Shown here: one piece after another, positions 44,248 through 52,115 of the stretch
How positions within the stretch are numbered: position 1 is the first letter of the stretch
How the letters are laid out: the number at the start of each line of letters is the position of its first letter
Assembly (NCBI RefSeq): GCF_009299835.1
Contig: NZ_VKCZ01000009.1
Coordinates: 1-64,000 of the forward strand
Source of the DNA: Microlunatus speluncae
GTDB lineage: Bacteria; Actinomycetota; Actinomycetes; Propionibacteriales; Propionibacteriaceae
Reading direction: 5' to 3'
Length of the DNA stretch: 64,000 nucleotides
Made by a program: the position numbers and the translations under genes
Notes under the pieces: model-generated
Told to the model about the DNA's origin: nothing
The model's input: only the letters and a program-made list of their open reading frames with translations
The model's database searches: none

Positions 44248-44954
44248 GAGGCCTCCCGGTCGATTCGTTGATCATCAGCCTTCCGGTCGGCGACCACCCG
44301 GCCGTCCAGCATCCGGATCTGGCGCGGCAACGAGTCGGCCAGCTCTCGATCATGGGTGATGATCACCACGGTGGTGCCATCGGCGTTCAGTTCGCGGAGC
44401 AGCCGCATCACCGCGTCGGAGGAGACCGAATCGAGCGCGCCGGTCGGTTCGTCGGCAAGCAGCAGGGCCGGGGCGCCGACCACGGCCCGGGCGATCGCCA
44501 CCCGTTGCCGTTCGCCGCCGGACAGTTCGTGCGGCCGGTGGTCGATCCGGCCGGCGAGGCCCACCCGTTCCAGGGCAGCCTGCGCCCGTCGCCGCCGTTG
44601 CCGGCGCGGCGTCCTGGCGTAGAGCAGGCCGTCGGCGACGTTGTCCAGCGCCGGTACGCCGGCGGCCAGGTGGAACTGCTGGAACACGAACCCGATCCGG
44701 TACGCGCGCAGCGCCGACAGCTCCCGGTCGGACAGGTCGGCGACGGCGTACCCGTCGATGGTCACTCCGCCGGACGACGGCCGGTCCAGGGTGCCGATCA
44801 GGTGCAGCAGGGTCGACTTGCCCGACCCCGACGGGCCGACCACGGCGACCAGCTCACCGGGCTCGATCCGCAAGGTGGCCTCGTCGAGCGCGGTCACGCC
44901 GTCGGCGTACCGCTTGCTGGCGCGGTCGACATCGATCATCGCGGCGGTGATCAT
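44244..44954 (-). CDS. MacB/LolD-type ABC transporter ATPase
   Basis: A 236-residue ATPase with Walker [22 protein letters not shown]-loop GFVFQQFHL, signature [14 protein letters not shown], Walker [14 protein letters not shown] and H-loop VIITHD. All are consensus for the LolD/MacB group. The ATG at 44952-44954 overlaps the adaptor stop and the gene overlaps the permease by 4 bp, so all four genes of the operon are translationally chained. Confidence 0.95.
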   Translation of the reverse strand: MITAAMIDVDRASKRYADGVTALDEATLRIEPGELVAVVGPSGSGKSTLLHLIGTLDRPSSGGVTIDGYAVADLSDRELSALRAYRIGFVFQQFHLAAGVPALDNVADGLLYARTPRRQRRRRAQAALERVGLAGRIDHRPHELSGGERQRVAIARAVVGAPALLLADEPTGALDSVSSDAVMRLLRELNADGTTVVIITHDRELADSLPRQIRMLDGRVVADRKADDQRIDREAS

Positions 44955-46048
44955 TCCGGCATCCCGACGACGGTGCCCGCGGCGATGCCGTCGCCTTCGA
45001 CCTCGACCCGGCCGGCGGCGAACAGCCCGGTGTCGACCTCGACATAGCTGCTGGCACCGCCGGCCACCACCTCGAGCCCGTAGCCGCCGCCGGAGAGTGC
45101 CAGCAGCGCGATCACCGGGACGGTGAGCACGTCCTTCCGCTCGCCGGTGGTGATCACCAACTCGACCGCCGCCTGGTCGTAGTCCGCCGCTGCCTGCGCG
45201 GCCTTGTCGCCGGTCAACTGGGCCACGGCGGTCACGACCGTGGTGGATTCCGCGTCCTGACCGGAGCCGGCGACGACCTCGGTGGACAGCTCGTTGATCT
45301 TGGCCGGCACCGTCGCACCGTCCGGCAACTCGACCTCGACGGTCGCGCCGACCTCGACGTCGGCCAGATCGGACGGCTCCAGCTGGACCGTCACCGCCTT
45401 GGCGGTCGCGGTGTGGCTGAGGACCGGCTGGCCGGGCGTGGCCGCGGCGCCCAGTTGGGCATCCAGCGCGGAGATCCGGCGCGCCTCGGTCAGGAACACG
45501 ACCCGGCCCGGCTCGACGGTCCCGGTCTCCTCGACCCCGAGGTCTTCCTGCCACTCCTCGACTGCCTGCGCGGTGCGCCAGGTGTACTCGTCGTCGACGG
45601 TGAACCCGTCGTAGCCGAGCTGCTCCAGGTTGCGCTCGAGCTGCTCGACGTCCGGGCCCTCGGCATCCTCGGCCAGGGTCCGGTAGGCCGGCAGGTCCCC
45701 GTACAGCAAGATCACCGGCTGGTCGTCGACCGAGTAGAGCGGCTTGCCCTGCTTGATCACGTCGCCGATCTCGGGCAGGGCGGTGATCGTTCCGGTGAGC
45801 CGGTTGGCGGTCGTCGCGGCGACCCCGTAGCCGAGCTCGCCGTCGAAGGTGGTGGTCGACGTCAGGGTCTGCCGGGTCACCTCCGCGGTCGCCGGCGGCA
45901 GCGGGCTGACGTCCTGGCCGACGGCCTGACCCCAGCCCTGGGCGGCCAGCCAGGTCGCGATCCCGCCGCCGATCGCCACCACGACGGCGAAGATCACGGC
46001 GACGACGCGGCCCGGATGGCGCCGGCCGGGAGCGTTTCGGGCGATCAC
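44951..46048 (-). CDS. Efflux adaptor (HlyD-like) with peptidoglycan-binding domain
   Basis: A 365-residue membrane-anchored adaptor. One N-terminal membrane helix ([22 protein letters not shown]) precedes a barrel-sandwich segment ([41 protein letters not shown]). A PG_binding_1-like module lies at about 125-175 ([35 protein letters not shown]). Beta-barrel domains end the protein. In these actinobacterial systems the inserted module is thought to tether the efflux complex to the cell wall. It overlaps its neighbours on both sides. Confidence 0.88.
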   Translation of the reverse strand: MIARNAPGRRHPGRVVAVIFAVVVAIGGGIATWLAAQGWGQAVGQDVSPLPPATAEVTRQTLTSTTTFDGELGYGVAATTANRLTGTITALPEIGDVIKQGKPLYSVDDQPVILLYGDLPAYRTLAEDAEGPDVEQLERNLEQLGYDGFTVDDEYTWRTAQAVEEWQEDLGVEETGTVEPGRVVFLTEARRISALDAQLGAAATPGQPVLSHTATAKAVTVQLEPSDLADVEVGATVEVELPDGATVPAKINELSTEVVAGSGQDAESTTVVTAVAQLTGDKAAQAAADYDQAAVELVITTGERKDVLTVPVIALLALSGGGYGLEVVAGGASSYVEVDTGLFAAGRVEVEGDGIAAGTVVGMPE

Positions 46049-46554
46049 TTGTCCCCCAGCGCGCCGAGCAGGTCGCGGCAGGCAACCTGGGCCGCCTCGA
46101 AATCCGGGTCGTCGGCCAGGTCCTTGTTGATCTGGATGCCGGGCGAGTTCGGATCCGGGTCCGGGAACTTCTCGACGCCGTTCTCCCGCATGCAGGCCGC
46201 GAACTGCCGGCTCCGCTCGGCCTGTTCCTTCGCCTTCGGATTGTTCTTGTCCATCTGCGGCGCCAGATCCCGGCAGGCCTCCATCGCCTCCTTGGACTGG
46301 CCGTTCTGGCCCTGCACCCGCAGCTTCAGCCGGCCGTCCGGTCCGGGGTCGTCGACCTCGAGACCGTGCTCACGCAGGCATTCGACATAGTCCAGCGCCG
46401 CCTGCCGCGGGTCCTTCGACGCGGCCGCCGACGGGTCCGCGCCCGGTTCGTCGCCACCTGCGCTGGCGACGTTTCCGCCGTCGGCAGCACAACCGGCCAG
46501 CATGATCAATCCGAGGAGCAGGCCGAAGATCGGTCCCTGCACACGTCTCAACAT
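46045..46554 (-). CDS. Small Cys-containing lipoprotein of the efflux operon
   Basis: A 169-residue lipoprotein (lipobox LAGC, after [12 protein letters not shown]). The mature part has paired segments: [15 protein letters not shown] and [19 protein letters not shown]. Each is followed by another Cys ([22 protein letters not shown]), so the domain is an internal duplication with four cysteines. Lipoproteins of this kind accompany MacB-type operons with peptidoglycan-binding adaptors in actinobacteria. A sensor or accessory role is inferred from this linkage only. First gene of the operon. Confidence 0.8.
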   Translation of the reverse strand: MLRRVQGPIFGLLLGLIMLAGCAADGGNVASAGGDEPGADPSAAASKDPRQAALDYVECLREHGLEVDDPGPDGRLKLRVQGQNGQSKEAMEACRDLAPQMDKNNPKAKEQAERSRQFAACMRENGVEKFPDPDPNSPGIQINKDLADDPDFEAAQVACRDLLGALGDK

Positions 46555-46702
46555 TTCGTCGTTTCTCCTTCACTCGACAGGACGGTGCCCAGTGAAGCCC
46601 GCTGCCCGTTTCCCGGCCGTTACCGGATTCATGGGTGGCTAACAGGAAGGAAACATAGATTCCCGGATGATCGGGACCCGAGCCCGGACAAGGGAGATGA
46701 TC

Positions 46703-47359
46703 ATGCGCGTGCTGGTGGTCGAGGACGAGCCGATCCTGGCCGATGCCATCGCCGAATGGCTTCGCGATGAACCGCACGCCGTCGACATCGTCGGCGACGG
46801 AGCCGGCGCGGTGGAACGGATCTACACCTACGACTACGACGTGGTGGTCCTGGATCGTGATCTTCCGGTGCTGCACGGCGACGAGGTCTGCCGGCGGCTG
46901 ATCGAGTCACCGTCGACCGCCCGGGTGCTGATGCTCACCGCCTCGGCGGCGATCACCGACCGGGTCGGCGGACTCGCCCTCGGTGCCGACGACTACCTGA
47001 CCAAACCGTTCGCGCTGGCCGAGCTGGCCGCCCGGGTGCAGGCCCTCGGCCGCCGGTCCCGGCCGGCGATGCCGCCGGTCCTGCGCCGCGGCGACCTGGC
47101 GCTCGATCCGGCACGCCGCGAGGTGTTCCGGGGGAAGCGTTGCGTTCCCTTGGCCAGAAAGGAATTCGGTGTGCTGGCCGAACTGCTGCGGGCGGACGGA
47201 GCGACGGTCTCGGCGGAGCAGCTGCTGGAGAAGGTCTGGGACGAGTTCGCGGATCCGTTCACCGGGTCGGTCCGGCTCACCGTGCACAAGTTGCGGCGCA
47301 AGCTGGGCGAGCCGACCATGATCGACACGGTCACCGGCGTCGGGTACCGGCTCCGATGA
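46703..47359 (+). CDS. OmpR-family response regulator
   Basis: A 218-residue response regulator. The receiver domain starts MRVLVVEDEP and has phospho-acceptor Asp51 (VVVLDRDLP) and the YLTKPF lysine. The C-terminal winged-helix domain has ARKEFGVLAELLRADG, VWDEFADPFTGSVRLTVHKLRRKLG and TVTGVGYRL. The ATG at 46703 has AGGGAG 6 bp upstream; ATGs further 5' are in poorer context. It is divergent from the efflux operon across 148 bp, so that operon is its likely target. Confidence 0.95.
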   Translation: MRVLVVEDEPILADAIAEWLRDEPHAVDIVGDGAGAVERIYTYDYDVVVLDRDLPVLHGDEVCRRLIESPSTARVLMLTASAAITDRVGGLALGADDYLTKPFALAELAARVQALGRRSRPAMPPVLRRGDLALDPARREVFRGKRCVPLARKEFGVLAELLRADGATVSAEQLLEKVWDEFADPFTGSVRLTVHKLRRKLGEPTMIDTVTGVGYRLR

Positions 47360-48729
47360 GGCGGCCCGGCTCCGGGCGGCGCGGCCGGTTCGGCCTGCGG
47401 ACCCGGCTGACGCTGCTCTACGGCGGGCTGTTCCTGGCCGCCGGTGCCGTCTTGTTGATCATCACCTACCTGCTGTTCCATCAGCAGCTGCTCGGCCAGC
47501 TCGGCCGGCAGAAGGTGACTTGGCTCGGCCCACCCGGCAGCTCGTCCGCTCCCCCGGCGGCGCCGTCGCCGAAGCCGGGCCAGGATCCGCCGGTGACCAA
47601 GAGCCAGGTGTACGTCTACACGCCGGACGGCCGGATGCTCTCCGGGGAGGACGCCCGCGCCTTCATGGCCGATCAGGCGGCCCGGCTGCAGGATGCGGCC
47701 GCCCACTCGATCCTGCTCTGGGGCGGCGTCGCCCTGCTGGCGGTCGGCGGGGTCGCCCTCGCCCTCGGCTGGCTGGTGGCCGACCGGGTGCTGGCGCCGC
47801 TGCACCGGGTCCGCGAGGCCGCCGAGCGGATCGCCGCGGCCCCGACAGCCGACCGGAGCCTGCACGAACGGATCGCGCCGGCCGGGCCGGACGACGAGGT
47901 GAAGGATCTGGCCAGGGCGTTCGACACCATGGTCGAGCGGCTGGACTCCTCGTTCGCCGGGCAGCGCCGCTTCGTGGCCAACGCCTCGCATGAGCTGCGC
48001 ACCCCGCTGGCGCTGAGCCGGGCCATGATCGAACTGGCCCTGCACCGCAGGGGCGGGTCCGCAGATCTGCACCGGTTGGGCGAGGACCTGCTCCGGGTGA
48101 ACGACCGGCACGAGAAGTTGATCAATGGGTTACTGACCCTGGCCGGCATCGACAACGAGCCGCTGGAACGCCGGACGGTCGATCTCGCCGACGTCGTCGA
48201 GCTGGTCGTCGAGGACACCGAACGGGAGGCCGAGCTGGCCGGCGTCACCGTCGATTCCATGATCAGCCCGGCGCTGACCGTCGGCGATCCCCTGCTGCTG
48301 CAGCGATTGGCGCACAACCTGGTCGAGAACGGGATCCGGCACAACCTCGCCGAGCACGGCTGGGTCCGGGTGCGCAGCGAGGTCGTCGACGGTCGGGCCG
48401 GGATCCGGGTGATCAACTCCGGCCCGAAGATCATCCAGAGCCAGGTGCCCGAGTTGTTCGAACCCTTCCGCCGGCTCGACGCCGACCGGCTCGCCGGCGC
48501 GAAGGGCTCCGGTCTTGGACTGTCGATCGTCCGCTCGGTGGTGACCGCCCATCACGGAGACCTGATCGCCACGGCCCGGCCGGACGGTGGCCTCGAAATC
48601 ACCGTCCGACTACCACCGAGCCGGCTCCACATCCACGACGCGGATCGGCCCCCTCCCAGCTCCAGCCGAACGTCCACCCTGACCGAACCTCCTCGTTCCC
48701 TGAAGGTCCGATCGACCTTCGTTTCCTGA
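47356..48729 (+). CDS. Sensor histidine kinase
   Basis: A 457-residue membrane sensor kinase, partner of the preceding response regulator (ATGA overlap). TM1 is at about 17-41, a short extracellular loop of about 75 residues follows, TM2 is at about 118-143, then a HAMP domain. The H-box is FVANASHELRTPLAL with His212. The N-box is HNLVENGIRHN and the G-box GSGLGLSIVRSVV. The domain ends near residue 415; an unusual Pro/Ser/Arg tail of about 35 residues follows. The last 11 codons and the stop come from a GTTCCCTGA-type repeat sequence. Confidence 0.94.
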   Translation: MRRPGSGRRGRFGLRTRLTLLYGGLFLAAGAVLLIITYLLFHQQLLGQLGRQKVTWLGPPGSSSAPPAAPSPKPGQDPPVTKSQVYVYTPDGRMLSGEDARAFMADQAARLQDAAAHSILLWGGVALLAVGGVALALGWLVADRVLAPLHRVREAAERIAAAPTADRSLHERIAPAGPDDEVKDLARAFDTMVERLDSSFAGQRRFVANASHELRTPLALSRAMIELALHRRGGSADLHRLGEDLLRVNDRHEKLINGLLTLAGIDNEPLERRTVDLADVVELVVEDTEREAELAGVTVDSMISPALTVGDPLLLQRLAHNLVENGIRHNLAEHGWVRVRSEVVDGRAGIRVINSGPKIIQSQVPELFEPFRRLDADRLAGAKGSGLGLSIVRSVVTAHHGDLIATARPDGGLEITVRLPPSRLHIHDADRPPPSSSRTSTLTEPPRSLKVRSTFVS

Positions 48730-48763
48730 GCCTGGCGAAGCATGTCCTGAGCCTGTCGAAGGG
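48694..48763. repeat. Three degenerate copies of the CCTGAGCCTGTCGAAGG motif
   Basis: CGTTCCCTGA at 48694, TTTCCTGAGCCTGGCGAAG at 48722 and CCTGAGCCTGTCGAAGGG at 48746 are successive variants of the same end motif. They run across the kinase stop codon and lead into nested-palindrome copy 3. Confidence 0.75.
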
Positions 48764-49252
48764 GGCAAACCAGACCACACCGTTCTCCCGGGGTTTCGGC
48801 CTTGCGGCCGGGAAAAGACGCAGCAAGGACGGGCAGGGTTTGCGGTGGGTGGGGATCGCGGCCGGGTGCCGGTCGGAGTGATTGTGTGCGTGTACTTCGG
48901 GCCATGATCGCCAGGATTTCGGCGGTTGCGTCGGTGTTCGGGTGGGCCGGAGTCGTTTCGGGCCGCAGGGGTGCTTCGGGTTCATCGAGTGTGACCTTTT
49001 CCACCTCGATAGTCGGGTTTCCAGGTGGGAAACGTTACTCTCGATGATCAACACAATTCCTCGACGCCCCGGCGAGGTGCCGTCCGTCGAGAGTGGCAAC
49101 CGGCGGCAGCGGGCAGCGCTGTAAGCCGGCGCCCGGGCGCGATGCGGACCGCAAACAACCCGCCCGCACTTTGATGCGTCTTTTCCGGCCGTCAGGACGA
49201 AACCGCGGGAGAACGGCAGGGCCTGTCTGCACTTCGACAGGCCCAGGGAACG
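48746..49252. repeat. Nested-palindrome intergenic element, copy 3 (diverged, both ends kept)
   Basis: The left end CCTGAGCCTGTCGAAGGG (48746) and right end CTTCGACAGGCCCAGGGAAC (49232) are inverted. Inside, GGTTTCGGCCTTGCGGCCGG..AAAAGACGC (about 48791-48821) faces GCGTCTTTTCCGGCCGTC..GAAACC (about 49177-49204). The inner arms at 48983-49006 and 49023-49046 pair imperfectly (CATCGAG ends, ACCT/AGGT core). Compared with copies 1 and 2 the sequence has drifted but the nested pairing is maintained. It contains no gene I can support. Confidence 0.8.
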
Positions 49253-49258
49253 AAACAT

Positions 49259-49305
49259 CGTCAACTCGTGGTTGACGAATATGGATCGTCAACCTACGGT
49301 TGACG
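49259..49305 (+). promoter_or_regulatory. Two 19-bp palindromes over the -35 and -10 of the Clp-N/HTH gene
   Basis: CGTCAAC-N5-GTTGACG occurs at 49259-49277 and 49287-49305, repeated every 28 bp. TTGACG (49272-49277) in the first palindrome and TACGGT (49295-49300) in the second are spaced 17 bp, an ideal -35/-10 pair. The ATG at 49307 follows 6 bp after the -10 with no ribosome binding site, so the transcript is probably leaderless and the operator overlaps both promoter elements. Confidence 0.65.
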
Positions 49306-49306
49306 C

Positions 49307-50032
49307 ATGACGACCTCACCCGTACGGCTCGACGATCTGATCGAGGCCGTGAAATCCCATCATTCCGGTGCCGACCCCCTGGGTCAGTTGTCCGAGGCCG
49401 TGCTGGTCGCGGAGCAGGTCGGCGAGGTGGCCGACCATCTGATCGGGCACTTCGTCGACCAGGCCCGGCGATCCGGTGCGTCCTGGTCCGAGATCGGCAC
49501 CAGCATGGGCGTGACCAAGCAGGCAGCCCAGAAGCGGTTCGTGCCCAAGGAGTTCTCGACCGAGGCCGAGTCCCCGTTCAGCCGGTACAGCCCGCGGGCC
49601 CGGAACGTGCTGATCCGGGCCGAGCGCTCAGCCCGCGAGGTCGGCAACGACACGATCGAGACCACCCATCTCCTGCTCAGCCTGGTCGAGGAGGAGCACG
49701 GGATCGCCGCGAAGGTGATCCGGAACCTCTGCGGCTCCAAGGCCGACGTCGGCGCCCGGATCACCGCGGCCCTGCCGGAGCCGGCGGACTCGGTGCCGGA
49801 CGTGCACGTGCCGTTCAGCCAGCACTGCCGCAAGGCGATCGAACTGACCGCTCGCGAGGCGCTCCGGCTCGGCCACAGTTACATCGGCACCGAGCACCAG
49901 CTGCTGGCCCTGCTCGAGCAGGGCGACGGGCGGGCCTACGAGATCCTTTCCGAACTAGGTGTCACCAAGCCGACTGTCGAGAGTGAGATCTCGGCCCTGC
50001 TGCAGAACGAGGGCCAACCGGATCAGTCGTGA
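49307..50032 (+). CDS. HTH protein with two Clp N-terminal repeats
   Basis: A 241-residue cytoplasmic protein. Residues 57-78 (GASWSEIGTSMGVTKQAAQKRF) form a convincing helix-turn-helix. Residues 92-152 (FSRYSPRARNVLIRAERSAREVGNDTIETTHLLLSLVEE) and 170-232 (FSQHCRKAIELTAREALRLGHSYIGTEHQLLALLEQ) are two repeats of the ClpC/ClpA N-terminal domain. There is no AAA+ ATPase part. In ClpC these repeats bind adaptors and arginine-phosphorylated clients. The combination suggests a DNA-binding regulator that senses or recruits proteostasis partners. The twin palindromes upstream suggest autoregulation. Its 3' end overlaps the convergent vapB-like gene by 10 bp. Confidence 0.85.
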   Translation: MTTSPVRLDDLIEAVKSHHSGADPLGQLSEAVLVAEQVGEVADHLIGHFVDQARRSGASWSEIGTSMGVTKQAAQKRFVPKEFSTEAESPFSRYSPRARNVLIRAERSAREVGNDTIETTHLLLSLVEEEHGIAAKVIRNLCGSKADVGARITAALPEPADSVPDVHVPFSQHCRKAIELTAREALRLGHSYIGTEHQLLALLEQGDGRAYEILSELGVTKPTVESEISALLQNEGQPDQS

Positions 50033-50271
50033 TCATGGCCGGACGACCGGCCCGCTGTCTGCGTCTTCTCTGCCACATGACGCCGCCAGAAGTCCCGATC
50101 GTCCCACTGCTGAGCCGCCGCGAAATGCCGCAGCCGAGCCTCGCTGCCGGTGCAGCGCTGGGCATACTCGCGAAGCGCGAGATTCACCATCTCGGACTTC
50201 GTGCGCTCCCCGGCGAAGCGCATCGTTGCTGCCAGCACCTCGTCGTCGATGTCGATCCGGATGATCGTCAT
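50023..50271 (-). CDS. VapB-like antitoxin without a neighbouring toxin
   Basis: An 82-residue protein whose N terminus MTIIRIDIDDEVLAATMRFAGERTKSEMVNLALREYAQR matches the ribbon-helix-helix VapB group. The C-terminal half is hydrophilic. AGGAGG lies 6 bp before the ATG, the strongest ribosome binding site nearby. A VapC partner would be expected immediately downstream on the minus strand, but that space is occupied by the convergent Clp-N gene, with which it overlaps by 10 bp. No PIN protein is encoded upstream either. Confidence 0.78.
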   Translation of the reverse strand: MTIIRIDIDDEVLAATMRFAGERTKSEMVNLALREYAQRCTGSEARLRHFAAAQQWDDRDFWRRHVAEKTQTAGRSSGHDHD

Positions 50272-50340
50272 CCTGCACCTCCTGACCCCAAGGCCCCAAG
50301 GCCCCAGACCGAGGATATGAGCCTTGCGGTGAATGAATCG

Positions 50341-51132
50341 CTAGCGCGGTGGGCCGGCGAGGATCCGGTTGCGGATGTCCGTTCGGGATTCCCAGCGGTC
50401 GCGGGCGCCGTCGATGGCCCAGGTGGCGCCGGCCTCGGCCAGTTCGTCGGCCGGGGCGTCGGCGGTGAGCGAGACGACCACGTCGAAGCCGGGGGCCGGC
50501 TGGAGTTCGGCGACCAGGGCCGCGACCCGGTCCGGGGTCAGGCCGCCCGGCTCGTACGTCATCGGGAAGATCCCGTCCCAGCGCTTGGCCCGCCGGACAC
50601 CGGCGCGGGCCGGCAGCGTGGCCGCGACCCAGATCGGCGGCCGGGGCCGCTGGATCGGGGACGGCGTCAGTTGGGCCGAGACCCGATAGTGCTCGCCCTG
50701 ATGATCAACGGCCTGCCCGCGGAGCAGGGCGTCGATCACCGGCAGCGCCTCGTCCAGCTTGGCCGCATGCACCTTCGGGTCGGTCGGCTCACCGAAGACC
50801 CCGTACTCCGTCTGCTGCGGCACCCCCAAACCCACACCGAGGACGGCGCGGCCGGCGCTCAACCGATCCAGCGTGACCAGCTCCTTGACCACCTTCTGCG
50901 GCCGGCGCCGCGGGATCGGGGTGACCATCGTGCCGAGCCGCACCCGCTCCGTCCGCACCGCCATCGCGCCGAGCAGCACCCACGGATCGAGGGTCTCGGC
51001 CTGATGCTGCGGATCCAGCTGCAGATGGTCCCAGAGGAAGAAGCCGTCCCAGCCCGCCTGCTCGGCGTCGACCGCGAGCTGAACGAGGCTGCCGGCTTCC
51101 CCGCCGTTGGGCAGGCTGATCCCGAATCTCAT
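50341..51132 (-). CDS. Luciferase-like, probably F420-dependent oxidoreductase
   Basis: A 263-residue TIM-barrel protein of the luciferase-like monooxygenase superfamily, actinobacterial F420-dependent group. It starts MRFGISLPNGGEAGSLVQLAVDAEQAGWDGFFLWDHL, and has VRLGTMVTPIPRRRPQKVVKELVTLDRLSAGRAVLGVGLG and PPIWVAATLPARAGVRRA. It is shorter than average (usually 280-340). The ATG at 51132 is preferred to 51138 because GAGAGG is 7 bp upstream. The substrate is unknown. The fgd gene at 0.6 kb shows the host can supply reduced F420. Confidence 0.88.
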   Translation of the reverse strand: MRFGISLPNGGEAGSLVQLAVDAEQAGWDGFFLWDHLQLDPQHQAETLDPWVLLGAMAVRTERVRLGTMVTPIPRRRPQKVVKELVTLDRLSAGRAVLGVGLGVPQQTEYGVFGEPTDPKVHAAKLDEALPVIDALLRGQAVDHQGEHYRVSAQLTPSPIQRPRPPIWVAATLPARAGVRRAKRWDGIFPMTYEPGGLTPDRVAALVAELQPAPGFDVVVSLTADAPADELAEAGATWAIDGARDRWESRTDIRNRILAGPPR

Positions 51133-51193
51133 CGTCATGCCTCTCGTCTACCAGCCGCCACCGACAACCCATCTCGTCGGTCAGTGCGTGACA

Positions 51194-51505
51194 CTAGTTC
51201 TCATCGAATCCCTGCGCGATCGATTCGAGGGCGCGACGGTGCCGGGCGAAGGTTGACCGGCCCTTCGGCGTCAGTCGGAGAATGGTGACCACGACCCGTC
51301 CTTGCGGGACCTTGTCAACAGTGATCAACTCCGCCTCGGCCAAGGCCCACATGTGCTTGCTCAGAACCGATTGCGAGACTTGTAGCGCGTCCCTGACGAT
51401 CTTGAACGTCGCCGAGTCGACGCTGCTCAGCGCGGCGATGATCGAATAGCGGATCGGCGATGACAGCACCGGCTCCAACTCGGCCAGGTGATCCGCCAGG
51501 CTCAC
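51194..51505 (-). CDS. Winged-helix transcriptional regulator
   Basis: A 103-residue single-domain regulator. The winged helix is LSSPIRYSIIAALSSVDSATFKIVRDALQVSQSVLSKHMWALAEAELITVDKVPQGRVVVTILRLTPKGR. This matches the small MarR/ArsR-like group that often represses its own operon with a membrane protein. The GTG start overlaps the stop of the upstream membrane-protein gene (GTGA). A perfect palindrome at the operon promoter (52010) is its probable operator. Confidence 0.88.
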   Translation of the reverse strand: MSLADHLAELEPVLSSPIRYSIIAALSSVDSATFKIVRDALQVSQSVLSKHMWALAEAELITVDKVPQGRVVVTILRLTPKGRSTFARHRRALESIAQGFDEN

Positions 51506-51969
51506 GGCTGACCGCTGCCGAGGCGCAGGCCGAAGACGAGTCGCGGCGCGGTCAACACGACACCGGCCAGCCCGACGAGCAGTCCGGGCGGGCCGATGCC
51601 GGTCAGTTGCAGCGTGAGGGGCGGCGACAGCAGTGACGCGGCCGCCACCAACGCGGCGCCGCCGATCAGCATCAGCCACTGTGAGAACCGGTCGAGCCGG
51701 CCGAGCCCGACCAGGATCACCGTGCGGCGGGCCGTGACCCACCGAAACAGCAGGATCGTCATCCCGACACCGACCGCGAACACGATCATGGCCGTCACCG
51801 AGTTCCAGGCATAGGCGTACAGCAGCCCGAACGCCACGAAGATCAAGATCTGGGCCATCGCGCCGGCAAGCACTGCGCGCCGGAACGGTCGGAGATCCGT
51901 GCCGGCGACGGCGCGGGTGATCATCGCACCGGCCTGGAGTCGATCAGCGGCCTGGTTCGCGTCGGTCAT
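51502..51969 (-). CDS. Four-helix membrane protein of unknown function
   Basis: A 155-residue protein with four predicted membrane helices (about 33-55, 58-77, 93-112 and 120-143) and a hydrophilic N terminus. I do not recognise a named family. It is coupled to the downstream winged-helix regulator, an arrangement seen where the regulator controls the membrane protein. The ATG at 51969 has GAGGAG 8 bp upstream. Confidence 0.75.
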   Translation of the reverse strand: MTDANQAADRLQAGAMITRAVAGTDLRPFRRAVLAGAMAQILIFVAFGLLYAYAWNSVTAMIVFAVGVGMTILLFRWVTARRTVILVGLGRLDRFSQWLMLIGGAALVAAASLLSPPLTLQLTGIGPPGLLVGLAGVVLTAPRLVFGLRLGSGQP

Positions 51970-52002
51970 CGCTCTCACTCCTCCTCATTGGGTTCTCATG
52001 AA

Positions 52003-52026
52003 GATACTACTTTCCAACTTGGAAAG
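52003..52026 (-). promoter_or_regulatory. Operator palindrome in the regulator-operon promoter
   Basis: CTTTCCAA-C-TTGGAAAG (52010-52026) is a perfect 17-bp palindrome. On the minus strand it is followed by TAGTAT (52003-52008), a good -10, so the palindrome covers the spacer. The region is AT-rich. It begins about 40 bp upstream of the membrane-protein ATG. Confidence 0.6.
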
Positions 52027-52115
52027 CGAATTTGGATTCGATACCACTTGAGGTGCCGTTACCTCCTCGCCACCTCACTAGAATCGGAAACTCACTTCCA
52101 TAGATAGGAATAGCG

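Noticed and set aside
48552..49264. Open frames on the minus strand across nested copy 3
   Set aside because: They run antisense to the kinase and through non-coding repeat arms; composition is Arg/Pro/Ser-rich shadow sequence.
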